Source of the DNA: Streptomyces carminius
GTDB taxonomy: Bacteria; Actinomycetota; Actinomycetes; Streptomycetales; Streptomycetaceae
Reading direction: 5' to 3'
Assembly: GCF_002794255.1 (NCBI RefSeq)
Contig: NZ_PGGW01000060.1
Location: 62,001-126,000 of the forward strand
DNA: 64,000 nucleotides
Shown: piece by piece, positions 28,762 to 37,482 of the stretch
Layout: every line of letters begins with the position of its first letter
Numbering within the stretch: position 1 is the stretch's first letter
The notes under the pieces: model-generated
Database searches by the model: none
What the model was told of the DNA's origin: nothing
What the model saw: the letters and a program-made list of their open reading frames with translations, nothing else
Translations under genes and position numbers: made by a program

Positions 28762-30192
28762 GTGGCCATTTCCGTCTTCGACCTGTTCTCCGTCGGCATC
28801 GGCCCGTCCAGCTCCCACACCGTGGGACCGATGCGGGCGGCACGGATGTTCGTACGGCGGCTGGCCCGGGAGGGCGTCCTGCCCCGTACCGCCGCGCTCC
28901 GCGCCGAGCTGTACGGCTCGCTGGGCGCCACCGGCCACGGCCACGGCACGCCGAAGGCGGTGGTGCTGGGGCTCGCGGGCCACTCGCCGCGCACGGTGGA
29001 CGTGGACACGGCGGACGAGCGGGTGGCGGCCGTACGCGACTCGGGCCGCCTGCGCCTGGCGGCGGCAGCCGGCGGGGACGCCGGGGACGGGCCGGACGGC
29101 GGCGGCGGCGACGGCGACGGCGACGGCGGCCACGAGATCCCCTTCGACCTCTCCTCCGATCTGGTGCTGCACCGCCGCCGCTCCCTGCCGTACCACGCCA
29201 ACGGCATGACGCTGGCCGCGTACGACGCCTCCGGCTCGGCGCTGCTGGAGAAGACGTACTACTCGGTGGGCGGCGGCTTCGTGGTGGACGAGGACGCGGC
29301 CGGCGCCGGCCGGATCAAGCCGGACGGCACCGCGCTGCCGTACCCCTTCCGCACCGGTGACGAGCTGCTGCGCACCGCCCGCGAGACGGGCCTGTCGATC
29401 CCGGCGCTGATGCTGGAGAACGAGAAGGCCTGGCGGAGCGAGGCGGAGATCCGCGCGGAGCTGCTGGAGATCTGGCGGGTGATGCGCGAGTGCGTCGCCC
29501 GCGGCCTGTCCCGGGAGGGCGTCCTGCCCGGCGGTCTGAAGGTCCGCCGCCGGGCCGCCGCCTCGGCCCGCAAGCTCCGCGCGGAGGGCGACGCGGCGGC
29601 GCTGGCGATGGAGTGGGTGACGCTCTACGCGATGGCCGTCAACGAGGAGAACGCGGCGGGCGGCCGGGTCGTCACCGCCCCCACCAACGGCGCGGCGGGC
29701 ATCATCCCGGCCGTGCTGCACTACGCGATGGAGTTCGTCCCCGGCTGGTCCGAGGACACCGCCGTCCGCTTCCTGCTCACGGCGGGCGCGATCGGGCTGC
29801 TGTTCAAGGAGAACGCCTCGATCTCCGGCGCCGAGGTCGGCTGCCAGGGCGAGGTCGGCTCGGCCTGCTCCATGGCCGCCGGCGGCCTGGCCGAGATCCT
29901 GGGCGGCTCCCCGGAGCAGGTGGAGAACGCCGCCGAGATCGGCATAGAGCACAACCTGGGCCTGACCTGCGACCCGGTGGGCGGCCTGGTCCAGATCCCC
30001 TGCATCGAGCGGAACGGCATGGCGGCGGTCAAGGCGATCACCGCCGCCCGGATGTCCCTGCGCGGCGACGGCCGCCACCACGTCTCCCTGGACAAGGCCA
30101 TCAAGACGATGAAGGAGACGGGCGCCGACATGAAGGTCAAGTACAAGGAGACCGCCCGCGGCGGGCTCGCGGTCAACGTGGTGGAGTGCTGA
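28762..30192 (+). CDS. sdaA: L-serine ammonia-lyase, single-chain
   Basis: A 476-residue iron-sulfur L-serine dehydratase making pyruvate and ammonia. GIGPSSSHTVGPMRAARMF (residues about 13-31) is the N-terminal family motif. The cluster Cys residues are in GCQGEVGSACSMAAG and near GLTCDPVGG and QIPCIERN. The GTG at 28762 follows GAAGGAG. Residues about 108-130 are a Gly/Asp-rich insert (GGGGDGDGDGG) in the small domain, probably a surface loop. Although a terminator precedes it, its place after glyA fits a route from glycine through serine to pyruvate. Confidence 0.95.
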   Translation: MAISVFDLFSVGIGPSSSHTVGPMRAARMFVRRLAREGVLPRTAALRAELYGSLGATGHGHGTPKAVVLGLAGHSPRTVDVDTADERVAAVRDSGRLRLAAAAGGDAGDGPDGGGGDGDGDGGHEIPFDLSSDLVLHRRRSLPYHANGMTLAAYDASGSALLEKTYYSVGGGFVVDEDAAGAGRIKPDGTALPYPFRTGDELLRTARETGLSIPALMLENEKAWRSEAEIRAELLEIWRVMRECVARGLSREGVLPGGLKVRRRAAASARKLRAEGDAAALAMEWVTLYAMAVNEENAAGGRVVTAPTNGAAGIIPAVLHYAMEFVPGWSEDTAVRFLLTAGAIGLLFKENASISGAEVGCQGEVGSACSMAAGGLAEILGGSPEQVENAAEIGIEHNLGLTCDPVGGLVQIPCIERNGMAAVKAITAARMSLRGDGRHHVSLDKAIKTMKETGADMKVKYKETARGGLAVNVVEC

Positions 30193-30450
30193 GCGGGCCG
30201 CTGCGAGCCGGGGTCTCCCTCCGTCCCCGGGCGCCGGGTCCTCGCCCGTCCCGCCGGTGGGGTCCCCCGGGGTCCCGGCCGGGAGGGGGCATGTCCCGGG
30301 CGTGTGGCCGGGAGGACGCCACACGCGGTTTCCCTTTCTCGTCCATATGACGGAGAGTCCCTGGGAAATCCTTGGGGAGGGGCCGGCCGGGAGCGCGGCC
30401 GTTTGTTCCGGCGGATTCGGTGACAACGTTAGTGGGCCGGCTTCCGGCCC
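30193..30450. other. Boundary gap between sdaA and the gene cluster
   Basis: About 260 bp without a supported gene. It is GC-rich near sdaA, then less so around 30330-30430. It marks the switch from primary-metabolism genes to the secondary-metabolism cluster. No tRNA or direct-repeat attachment site was seen. Confidence 0.4.
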
Positions 30451-30476
30451 GTCCACTACTCGATCGAGCAGTGGAC
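30451..30476. promoter_or_regulatory. Cluster palindrome, copy 1 (upstream of StrR-like gene)
   Basis: A 26-bp inverted repeat with one mismatched pair: left arm GTCCACTACTCGA, right arm TCGAGCAGTGGAC. The inner sequence matches CCACTACTCG-N2-CGAGTAGTGG, seen again at 47451-47472 and 61340-61361. It lies about 190 bp upstream of the StrR-like start, so the regulator may control itself. Confidence 0.7.
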
Positions 30477-30662
30477 ACTACCCACCTTGGAGCGCTGGTG
30501 GTGTTGCTCGCTCCCTGGCCGGATGGCGATGATGCGGATGCAGGACGCACAGCTTCCCGGTGCTGGAGAATTCATGCGGTACCGGCCCCGGACCAGGGCC
30601 GGCCGCCGCGGAACCGTTGCCGCACGCGTCCAACCCCTACCTTCCGACAGACGAGTGGTTGT

Positions 30663-31727
30663 ATGTGGAGTAATGTAGAGGCGCTAAAAGCAGAAAAAAA
30701 ATCCGTCGGCAATGAACTTCCGGAGCGAAAGGCGCGGGCGGAGGGTGCCGCCGCGCCCGGCGGGACGGCTCCCGTGCCGGTACCGATCTCCTCGCTGCAG
30801 CCCTCCGACTCTCCCCGGCTGGCCGGGGAGAACCCCGAGCACGTGGAGTTGCTGGCCGCGGCCCGGGACCTTCCGCCCATTCTCGTCCAGCGGAGCACGA
30901 TGCGGGTGATCGACGGCATGCACCGGGTGCGGGCCGCGCTGCTCCGGGGCGAGGAGACCATCTCCGTCACGTTCTTCGAAGGGGACGACGACGAGGCGTT
31001 CCTCCGCGCCGTCGACGCCAACATCAAACACGGCCTGCCGCTCTCGCCGGCGGATCGCGAGGCCGCGACCCGCCGGGTCCTCGTGAACCACCCGCACTGG
31101 TCGGACCGGACCGTGGCGGCCGCCACCGGGCTGTCCCACACGACGGTGGGGGCGATCCGGCGCCGCTCCGGTGTCCCGGCCGCGCGGCAGGGCAGCCGGG
31201 TGGGGAGAGACGGGCGGGTCCGCCCCGTGGACGGCGCGGCGGGCAGGCGGCGGGCGGGCGAGGTCATCGCCATGAAGCCCGACGCACCGCTGCGGGCCAT
31301 CGCCCGGGAGGCCGGCGTCTCGGTGGGGACGGCACGGGACGTGCGTGACCGCCTGCGAGCGGGCCGGGACCCGGTCCTGGGTTCGCAACGCGGCACCGCC
31401 CGGGAGCCGGGTCCGTCCGGCGACCCGGCGAAGGCGCGGCGGCCCGGCGCGGGCGGTACCCGCCCGCGCACGGACCGGCGCTCGGTGCTGGGCGGTCTGA
31501 GCAAGGATCCCGCGGTGCGGTACGCGGAGAACGGCCGCGCCTTCGTCCGATGGGTCGACGGCCATGTGATCGAACCGGTCGAATGGGGCGAGCTGATCGA
31601 TGCCGTGCCGCCGCACTGGCGGAGTCCCGTCGCCGAGCTGGCCCGGTCGTGTGCCGGGGCGTGGCTGGAGCTCGCGCAGGAGCTCGAGGAGAGGGCTCGG
31701 ACGAAACCCGAGCCGGGAGTGGCGTGA
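30663..31727 (+). CDS. StrR/NovG-like pathway-specific regulator (ParB-type N domain)
   Basis: A 354-residue regulator of the family that includes StrR, NovG and similar activators. ISSLQPSDSPRLAGENPEH and PPILVQRSTMRVIDGMHRVR (about residues 38-90) form the ParB-like nuclease-fold domain. ADREAATRRVL then a helix-turn-helix (DRTVAAATGLSHTTVGAIRR, about 155-175) follow, with a second HTH-like segment (AIAREAGVSVGTARDVRDRL, about 220-240). The ATG at 30663 (MWSNVEALKAEKK) is typical for the family but has a weak ribosome site. These proteins activate cluster promoters in streptomycin and aminocoumarin pathways. It is the first gene of the cluster. Confidence 0.88.
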   Translation: MWSNVEALKAEKKSVGNELPERKARAEGAAAPGGTAPVPVPISSLQPSDSPRLAGENPEHVELLAAARDLPPILVQRSTMRVIDGMHRVRAALLRGEETISVTFFEGDDDEAFLRAVDANIKHGLPLSPADREAATRRVLVNHPHWSDRTVAAATGLSHTTVGAIRRRSGVPAARQGSRVGRDGRVRPVDGAAGRRRAGEVIAMKPDAPLRAIAREAGVSVGTARDVRDRLRAGRDPVLGSQRGTAREPGPSGDPAKARRPGAGGTRPRTDRRSVLGGLSKDPAVRYAENGRAFVRWVDGHVIEPVEWGELIDAVPPHWRSPVAELARSCAGAWLELAQELEERARTKPEPGVA

Positions 31728-31792
31728 GCGGGGTCCGCCGGATTCCCGCGCGGCAAGCCCGACAAGCCCGACAAGCTCGATAAGGGGGAAGC

Positions 31793-32623
31793 GTGAGCAC
31801 TGCCGGCAGCCGTCCGCACCTGACACTCACCCGCGGCAGGCACGACCGCCATCGGCCGGAGCACCCGGAACACCGGCGGGCCTCCGCCGCGGAGCGTGTC
31901 GCGCGGTCGGCCGTCGCATGGCGCATCCTCGTGGTGGACAGCGACACGGCGTGTGCGGATTCGCTGGTGAAGAGCCTGCTGCGGCAGGGTCATGAGGCGG
32001 AGTGGGTCGTTACGGGCATGGCCGCCCTGGACTCGTACGAACGTGCCCATATGGTCCTCATGGATCTCGACCTGCCCGATCTCGACGGTCTCGAGATCTG
32101 CCGCCGCATCCGCGCCGGCAGCGCCGTCCCCGTCATCGCCGTCACCGGACGCGGCAGCGAACTGGACCGGGTCCTCGGCCTGCAGGCCGGAGCCGACGAC
32201 TATCTCGTCAAGCCCTACGGGTTCCGCGAGCTCATGGCGCGCATCGAGGCCGTGATGCGCCGCAGCCGGGGCCACACGGCACCGGCGGATCCGTCGGTGA
32301 TCTCGCACGGGCCCCTGCTCATCGACGTGTCCGCACGCCAGGTCAGGCTGGACGGCCGCCTCATCGACCTGACCCGCAAGGAGTTCGACCTGGTGCGCCT
32401 CCTCGCCTCCCACCCCGGCACCGTCGTTCCACGGAAGCGGATCATGCAGGAGGTGTGGGGCGACGCGTGGTCGCGCCGGACCATCGACACGCACGTCAGC
32501 AGCATCCGCAGCAAACTCGGTTCCCCCGGCTGGATAACGACCGTGCGCGGGGTCGGCTTCCAACTGGGCCGACACGTGGCCGCGTACGGCGGCCCGGAGT
32601 CCGGCGCCGCCTCGGAGGGCTGA
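31793..32623 (+). CDS. OmpR/PhoB-family response regulator, orphan
   Basis: A 276-residue two-domain regulator. A basic 40-residue N extension precedes the receiver domain, which starts RILVVDSDTACADS (about residue 44). The phosphorylatable Asp lies in VLMDLDLPDLDGLE (about 92) and the conserved Lys in YLVKPYGFRELMARI. The C-terminal winged helix has LTRKEFDLVRLLASHPG and TIDTHVSSIRSKLG. The GTG at 31793 follows GGGGGAAG. No histidine kinase is adjacent, so it may act without phosphorylation or with a distant kinase. The acidic pocket reads VVDSDT, with one acidic residue where two are usual. It follows the StrR-like gene by 65 bp. Confidence 0.88.
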   Translation: MSTAGSRPHLTLTRGRHDRHRPEHPEHRRASAAERVARSAVAWRILVVDSDTACADSLVKSLLRQGHEAEWVVTGMAALDSYERAHMVLMDLDLPDLDGLEICRRIRAGSAVPVIAVTGRGSELDRVLGLQAGADDYLVKPYGFRELMARIEAVMRRSRGHTAPADPSVISHGPLLIDVSARQVRLDGRLIDLTRKEFDLVRLLASHPGTVVPRKRIMQEVWGDAWSRRTIDTHVSSIRSKLGSPGWITTVRGVGFQLGRHVAAYGGPESGAASEG

Positions 32624-32653
32624 CGCCTCCTCTCCCGCCGGGCGGCGGACCGG

Positions 32654-33658
32654 CTACGGAAGGACGGCGACGGTGGCCGCGTAGCACAGCCCCGCTCCGT
32701 AGCCCACGAGCAGGGCGAGGTCCCCGCTCCGGGCCTGCCCCGATGACAGCACCGCGTCCATGGCCAGCGGGATGGAGGCGCCCGAGGTGTTGCCGGCCGT
32801 CACGATGTCCTTGGCGACGACGGTGGTTTCCGGCAGCCCGATGCGCCTCGCGATCATGTCGATGATGCGGACGTTCGCCTGGTGCGGAAGGAAGACGCCG
32901 AGGTCGGACACCGGTACTCCCGCGGCCTCCAGCGCCCGCTTCGAGACCTCCGCCATCTCGTAGGAGGCCCAGCGGAAGACCCGCTGGCCCTCCTGCCGCA
33001 GATGCGGGAAGTCGTGCTCGCCGATGCCGTTCCTGAGCGCGTCCCACGGCATGCTCTGCTCGATCGCGTCCGCCTGGGACCCGTCCGCGCCCCATACCGC
33101 CGGACCGAACCCGGGGGTCCGGGAGGGCCCGATCACCACGGCACCGGCACCGTCCCCGAAGATGCAGGCGGTGGACCGGTCGCGCAGGTTCAGCAGGTCG
33201 GTCATCCGCTCCACGCCGACGACCAGGACGTGTCCGCCGCGACTGCGGACGGAGTCGGCCGCGAGCACGACCCCGTGGACGAAACCGGCGCAGCCCGCCG
33301 ACACGTCGAAGGCGGCCGCGCCCACGGCGTCGATCCGGTGGGCTATCTCCGTCGCGATCGCCGGCGTCTGCTTGAGGTGGGTGAAAGTGGCGGCGATGAC
33401 GCAGGTGATGTCCGCCGGACTGAGTCCCGCGGCCGCGACGGCCTTGAGAGCGGCCTGTTCCGCCATCACTCCCAGGGTCTCGTCCGGATCCGCCCACCGC
33501 CGTGTGACGATCCCGGTGCGCGAACGCACCCATTCGTCCGAGGAATCGAGGAGCCGGCATGCCTCCTCGTTGTCGACGATCCGACGCGGGCGATACGAGC
33601 CCACCCCCATGATCCGTGCGCAGGGGACTCCTTCGGGCATGATCAGTTCTCGTTTCAC
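32654..33658 (-). CDS. Ketoacyl-ACP synthase III-like enzyme, candidate amide/ester synthase
   Basis: A 334-residue KAS III-fold thiolase. The catalytic triad is complete: Cys in DVSAGCAGFVHG (about residue 118), His in FLPHQANVRIID (about 255) and Asn in TAGNTSGASIP (about 285). The start GTG at 33658 follows GGAGGAG. Canonical FabH makes acetoacetyl-ACP, but no ACP, FabD or PKS is nearby. In the A33853 benzoxazole pathway a ketosynthase-like protein (BomK) forms an amide bond between aromatic acids. With the CoA ligase and amidohydrolase at 42-44 kb, that role is the most attractive here, but it is inferred from context. Confidence 0.85.
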   Translation of the reverse strand: MKRELIMPEGVPCARIMGVGSYRPRRIVDNEEACRLLDSSDEWVRSRTGIVTRRWADPDETLGVMAEQAALKAVAAAGLSPADITCVIAATFTHLKQTPAIATEIAHRIDAVGAAAFDVSAGCAGFVHGVVLAADSVRSRGGHVLVVGVERMTDLLNLRDRSTACIFGDGAGAVVIGPSRTPGFGPAVWGADGSQADAIEQSMPWDALRNGIGEHDFPHLRQEGQRVFRWASYEMAEVSKRALEAAGVPVSDLGVFLPHQANVRIIDMIARRIGLPETTVVAKDIVTAGNTSGASIPLAMDAVLSSGQARSGDLALLVGYGAGLCYAATVAVLP

Positions 33659-33680
33659 CGTGCTCCTCCACGAACGGTTC

Positions 33681-33734
33681 TCCGGAATTCTTTTTCACGG
33701 GCCGATATGTCCGGTAATTCTCTTCCGGAATTCC
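33681..33734. repeat. Three TCCGG(N)AATTC repeats upstream of the KAS III-like gene
   Basis: TCCGGAATTC (33681), TCCGGTAATTC (33710) and TTCCGGAATTCC (33723) lie within 55 bp, just upstream of the GTG at 33658 on the minus strand. The region is AT-rich for this genome. This suggests operator or promoter elements for the KAS III-like gene. Confidence 0.55.
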
Positions 33735-34090
33735 AGGGCAGACAAGGGCCACGCATTCAGGTCGAGGTCAGGGAATGCTATTTCCGCGTGCCGCGCCGAA
33801 CGGATCGCCGGGAAATGTCAGAGGACCGTCAACTCCGGGGCAAGTCGTGTTCAGAACGCCCTGGGCGGATATGCGGCGGACGGAGAATCCGCTCCGCGTG
33901 TCGGTGCACGGGCGACGCCGCCCTGCCGCGGCCCGGACGGTTCGCGGGGGCCCCGCGCACCGCCGGGCGCACCACCCGGCGGGCACGGCCGCGTACGAGG
34001 ATGCCGGGGCGGCCCGGTGGCGGGCGCGGTCCCCCCGGGGACAGCGCTGGACGGCGCTCCGGAGGCCGGTCCGGCCTCGGACACCACGAG
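33735..34090. other. Intergenic, no supported gene
   Basis: This gap between the KAS III-like promoter and the DAHP synthase terminator becomes steadily more GC-rich. Several overlapping open frames have no convincing start or motif. Nothing else was recognised. Confidence 0.4.
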
Positions 34091-34116
34091 GCGGGGACCC
34101 CCTCCGGGGTCCCCGC
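34091..34116 (-). terminator. Hairpin downstream of the DAHP synthase gene
   Basis: Perfect 11-bp stem GCGGGGACCCC / GGGGTCCCCGC with a 4-nt loop, about 185 nt after the DAHP synthase stop. It probably ends that transcript, though the distance is larger than usual. Confidence 0.5.
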
Positions 34117-34301
34117 CCGCGCCGGACAGCGGGTGCCGGCCGTGGGCCGGGCTTCGCGTCCGGCCCGTGTGCGTACGCCTGTGGCCCCGCGGCGCCGTCC
34201 CTCCGGGCGTCCGCGGCCCGTTCGGCCCGGCCCGTGCGGGTGGTGGCCGGCGCGGCGGCCACCCGGGATCCGGTGGGCCTGCGGCGGGCGGCCGGGCCGG
34301 G

Positions 34302-35528
34302 TCAGGCGCGGCTCGTCCTCGTTCCCCTGGCCCATGCCTCAATGAGCTCGGTGGCCTGGTCGGCGTTGAGTCTCGGATCGCACAGCGTGGTGTAGTGCCG
34401 CTGCAGTCCTTCCTCGTTCTCCACCGGCCCGCCGATGCACTCCGTCACGTCGTCGGCCGCGACCTCTATGTGGAGTCCGGCGGCGTGCTGCCGCAGCCCC
34501 TCGAGGATGTCGCGGAAGTGCAGCGCCTCGGCGATCACGTCGGTGAGATGGCGTGTCTTGAGGCCCAGGCCGGACTTCACCGTGTTGCCGTGCATGGGGT
34601 CGCCCAGCCACACCACCGGGTGTCCCGCGTTCGCCACCGCGCGGACGATGGGCGGCAGGGCCTGCTGGATCCGGTGGTGGCCCATCCTCGGTATCAGGAC
34701 GAGGCGGCCGGGCTCGCGTCGCGGATCGAGCGCCTCGCACACGCGCAGGACGTCGTCGGCGCTCGCGGTCGGCCCGATCTTGCATCCCACCGGATTGACC
34801 ACGGCGGAGAGCATGGCGACATGTGCCTGGCCCGGCTGACGGGTCCGCTCCCCCACCCACGGCAGGTGGGTCGACCCCAGGTACGGCTCGTCCGTGTCCG
34901 GGTCGCGGCGGACCAGCCGGGACTCGTAGTCGACGACCAGGGCCTCGTGGCTCGACCACGGCCCGTCCGCGGTCGGCCGCCGCCCGCCTCCCCGGCGGTG
35001 CGCCCGCATCGCCCGCTGCACGACGGTGCTGGCCTCGTAGGCCCACACCATGCGCCGCGGGTCGGGCTGCCGCGTCCGCGGCCCGGCGAGCTCGGAATTG
35101 ATCATGTGCCCCCGGAACGAGGGAATCACCAGTGCGCCGTGGTTCTCGGTCGGCTGCGACCTGGGTTTGGCGAACTGTCCTCCCATGCGGCCGACGCGTA
35201 TGACGCGCCGGCCGGCGAGCTCGCTGAGCCGGTTCCCCAGCCGGTCGATGACCTGAAGCTTCTGGGCCGTGTGGCGGGGCGTGCACTCGTAGAGGCTCTC
35301 CGCGCAGTCGCCCAGCTGGAGCAGGAGCGCGTCGGTCGCCAGCAGGTCCGCCAGCGACCACCGCAACTGCCGGATCTCCGCGGCCGGCACCAGGGGCGGA
35401 GCCGACTCCAGCGTCCGGCACGCCTCGTGGTGGACGGCGTGGTCCTGCCACTCCGGCTGCTGTGCCGCCGGCCTGCCCTCCCACGGCCTGCGGTGGGTGA
35501 TGTCCGCCGTAATGCCTGGTGGCTGCAT
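34302..35528 (-). CDS. Class II DAHP synthase
   Basis: A 408-residue type II (plant/PhzC-like) 3-deoxy-D-arabino-heptulosonate-7-phosphate synthase. LLQLGDCAESLYE (about residues 69-81) carries the metal-binding Cys. RVGRMGGQFAKPRS and NPVGCKIGPTAS are PEP/E4P-binding segments, and HPVVWLGDPMHGNT supplies a metal-ligand His. It is shorter than primary-metabolism AroF-type enzymes (about 450 residues), as in cluster-borne copies that escape feedback control. It raises flux to chorismate, feeding the PhzE-like enzyme. The ATG at 35528 follows CGGGAGC. Upstream lies a 13-bp repeat array. Confidence 0.93.
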   Translation of the reverse strand: MQPPGITADITHRRPWEGRPAAQQPEWQDHAVHHEACRTLESAPPLVPAAEIRQLRWSLADLLATDALLLQLGDCAESLYECTPRHTAQKLQVIDRLGNRLSELAGRRVIRVGRMGGQFAKPRSQPTENHGALVIPSFRGHMINSELAGPRTRQPDPRRMVWAYEASTVVQRAMRAHRRGGGRRPTADGPWSSHEALVVDYESRLVRRDPDTDEPYLGSTHLPWVGERTRQPGQAHVAMLSAVVNPVGCKIGPTASADDVLRVCEALDPRREPGRLVLIPRMGHHRIQQALPPIVRAVANAGHPVVWLGDPMHGNTVKSGLGLKTRHLTDVIAEALHFRDILEGLRQHAAGLHIEVAADDVTECIGGPVENEEGLQRHYTTLCDPRLNADQATELIEAWARGTRTSRA

Positions 35529-35668
35529 GTGTGCTCCCGTCGAGGATCAGCACCGCCCGGTGGAGGAGTACGGATAGCGTGTCCCAGCGGCCGCCGCCCG
35601 CACATCACGTCTTCGCGCTGCGTGTGCGCCCCTTTCCCCGGCGTCCGTACCGTGCGGCGGGGCCGGGT

Positions 35669-35772
35669 GGGGCGTGGTGACGGGGCGTGGTGACGGGGCG
35701 TGGTGACGGGGCGTGGTGACGGGGCGTGGTGACGGGGCGTGGTGACGGGGCGTGGTGACGGGGCGTGGTGAG
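35669..35772. repeat. Eight tandem 13-bp repeats
   Basis: The unit ggggcgtggtgac is repeated eight times head to tail from 35669; the first seven are perfect and the eighth ends ag. The array lies between the stop of the flavin monooxygenase (35884) and the start of the DAHP synthase (35528), both read on the minus strand. It looks like a minisatellite and probably varies in copy number. On the minus strand the unit reads GTCACCACGCCCC. Confidence 0.9.
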
Positions 35773-35883
35773 CCGCCGCCGTCCGGAGACCTGGGGCGCC
35801 CGGATGCCGGTGGGCGCGTTCGCGTCACCATGGCGGCGAGCGGTGCGCGGCGCGAACGCGGGAGCCGGCGCCGGCCGGACGCC

Positions 35884-37482
35884 TCACCCGGCACCCCGTA
35901 TCCGCCGGACCACGGCGGCCGGGTCCGGGGGCGGCCTGTTCCCGCGCCAGGCCACGTGGTGGTCGGGGCGGAGAAGCACGAGGTCCCGCTCCCATGTCTC
36001 CCGGGCGCCCCTGTCGGTGACCACGGCATGGCCGACCGGGAGCCCCTGGGCGGCCGCCGCTTCGAGGAGCGGTTCCGCGCGGCCGTCGCCGACGAAGTCG
36101 ACCAGGGTGAAGGACGGCGCGAAGCGGTCGAGGACCGGCGTGCGGTCGTCGAGGAGAAGGCCGGGCGGGCGGCCTCCGGGCCAGGTCGTCGGCGTGTACT
36201 CCCGGGGGACCCACCGGGGTTCGGGGGCGTCCTCGTGGCAGATGACGGGCGAGTCGCGGTAGCGGTAGCCGAGCTCGATCCCCCGGTACTCGTTCTCGCC
36301 CCGCTCGGCGTCGAGGTGGGAGGCCACGGCGGCCGCCGGAGCGCCTTCGCGCAGGAGCGCCCCCGCCTTCAGGTGCACGCCGAGGTGCCGGTGCGAGGTG
36401 TGCATGTTGCGCAGGCCCACCGGGTGGCGTTCGGCCTGGTAGCTGTCCAGCAGAGCCGGGCCGCCGAAGCCCTTGGCCAGCGCGGCGGTCTTCCAGGCCG
36501 CGTCGATCGCGTCGCCGATGCCGGTGTTCATCCCGTAGGCACCGGTCGGGAACATGCGGTGGGCGGAGTCGCCGGCGAGGAGGACCCGTCCGGCGCGGTA
36601 ACTTTCCGCGATCATGAAGCCGGGTCGCCAGCGCGAGGTCAGCAGCACCTTGTCGATCTTCAGCTCGGTCCGCACCGTGTCCAGCACGAAGGCCGCCGGA
36701 TCGGCAGGCGGTGTGTCGAACTCGGTCGGCTCCAGGCCGTTGACATGGACGGTCCAGGTGTCCACCTCGTCCTGGGCGATGATGACGTACCGGAAGGCGA
36801 AGTAGTGCCAGAACCGGCCGTGCCGGTGCAGGGTGGCCAGGTCCCGGCTCTTGAAGTGCACCATGAAGGCGCCGGGCAGCCCTGGAACCTCGAAGCCCTC
36901 CTCGCCGATGCCCGTGACCTCGCGGACCCGGCTCGACGCGCCGTCGCACCCGATCACGTACCGGGATCGCAGCACGACCTCCTCGTCGGTCATCACGTCG
37001 ACCAGACGGCTGGTCACCCCCTCGTCGTCCTGGGTGAGCGTGTCGAACCGCAGACCGCGGCGCAGCTCGACCAGCGGGTTGCGCCGGCAGTGCGCGCGCA
37101 GCACCGGCTCCAGCTCGATCTGGGAGATGCGCTGGCCGGGCTCGGCCGGCTGGGTGCCGTCGTTCTGCTCCGCGATGCGCCGCCACTCCTCGGCCACCGA
37201 GGGAAGTCTCCAGGTGGTGATCGGCTCACCGGCGAGGCCGGTCGACCAGATCACGTCGGCCCGGTGCTCGGGGGCGACGCCGGCGGAGCGGATGTCGTCG
37301 GCGATGCCGAGCTGGCGGAAGAACTCCATGCTGCGGCAGTTGACGTAGTCCAGTTTGGGATGGACGGAAGTCTCGGTGCCCTGGTCGACGAGGACGCAGG
37401 GAACCCCCTGGCGGGCGAGCGCCAGAGCGGCGACCATCCCGACTGGGCCCGCGCCCACGACCAGTACCGGTACCGGATCCAC
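35884..37482 (-). CDS. FAD-dependent aromatic monooxygenase (PheA/TfdB/MhpA type)
   Basis: A 532-residue class A flavoprotein monooxygenase. PVLVVGAGPVGMVAALALA (about residues 4-22) binds the FAD ADP moiety. VIGCDGASSRVRE is the DG motif that contacts FAD and NAD(P)H, and VLLAGDSAHRMFPTGAYGMN is the GD motif. The C-terminal thioredoxin-like domain (about 400-530) is present. The GTG at 37482 follows GGAGGG; an ATG further upstream has no ribosome site. It would hydroxylate an aromatic ring next to a phenol. The substrate may be an aminohydroxybenzoate or a late intermediate; this is not decided by sequence. Confidence 0.87.
   Translation of the reverse strand: MDPVPVLVVGAGPVGMVAALALARQGVPCVLVDQGTETSVHPKLDYVNCRSMEFFRQLGIADDIRSAGVAPEHRADVIWSTGLAGEPITTWRLPSVAEEWRRIAEQNDGTQPAEPGQRISQIELEPVLRAHCRRNPLVELRRGLRFDTLTQDDEGVTSRLVDVMTDEEVVLRSRYVIGCDGASSRVREVTGIGEEGFEVPGLPGAFMVHFKSRDLATLHRHGRFWHYFAFRYVIIAQDEVDTWTVHVNGLEPTEFDTPPADPAAFVLDTVRTELKIDKVLLTSRWRPGFMIAESYRAGRVLLAGDSAHRMFPTGAYGMNTGIGDAIDAAWKTAALAKGFGGPALLDSYQAERHPVGLRNMHTSHRHLGVHLKAGALLREGAPAAAVASHLDAERGENEYRGIELGYRYRDSPVICHEDAPEPRWVPREYTPTTWPGGRPPGLLLDDRTPVLDRFAPSFTLVDFVGDGRAEPLLEAAAAQGLPVGHAVVTDRGARETWERDLVLLRPDHHVAWRGNRPPPDPAAVVRRIRGAG

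Noticed and set aside
30193..30450. Attachment site or integrase boundary at the left side of the cluster
   Set aside because: No tRNA gene, direct repeat or integrase was found, so there is no support for integration as an island.
33768..34345. Several overlapping frames in the KAS III-DAHP synthase gap
   Set aside because: All are Arg/Pro-rich with no motif; the gap is extremely GC-rich, so stop codons are rare in every frame.
35547..36029. Minus-strand frame translating the 13-bp repeats into a Pro/His/Thr repeat protein
   Set aside because: The amino acid repeat follows from the DNA repeat. The frame overlaps the monooxygenase end in another frame and has no start signal.
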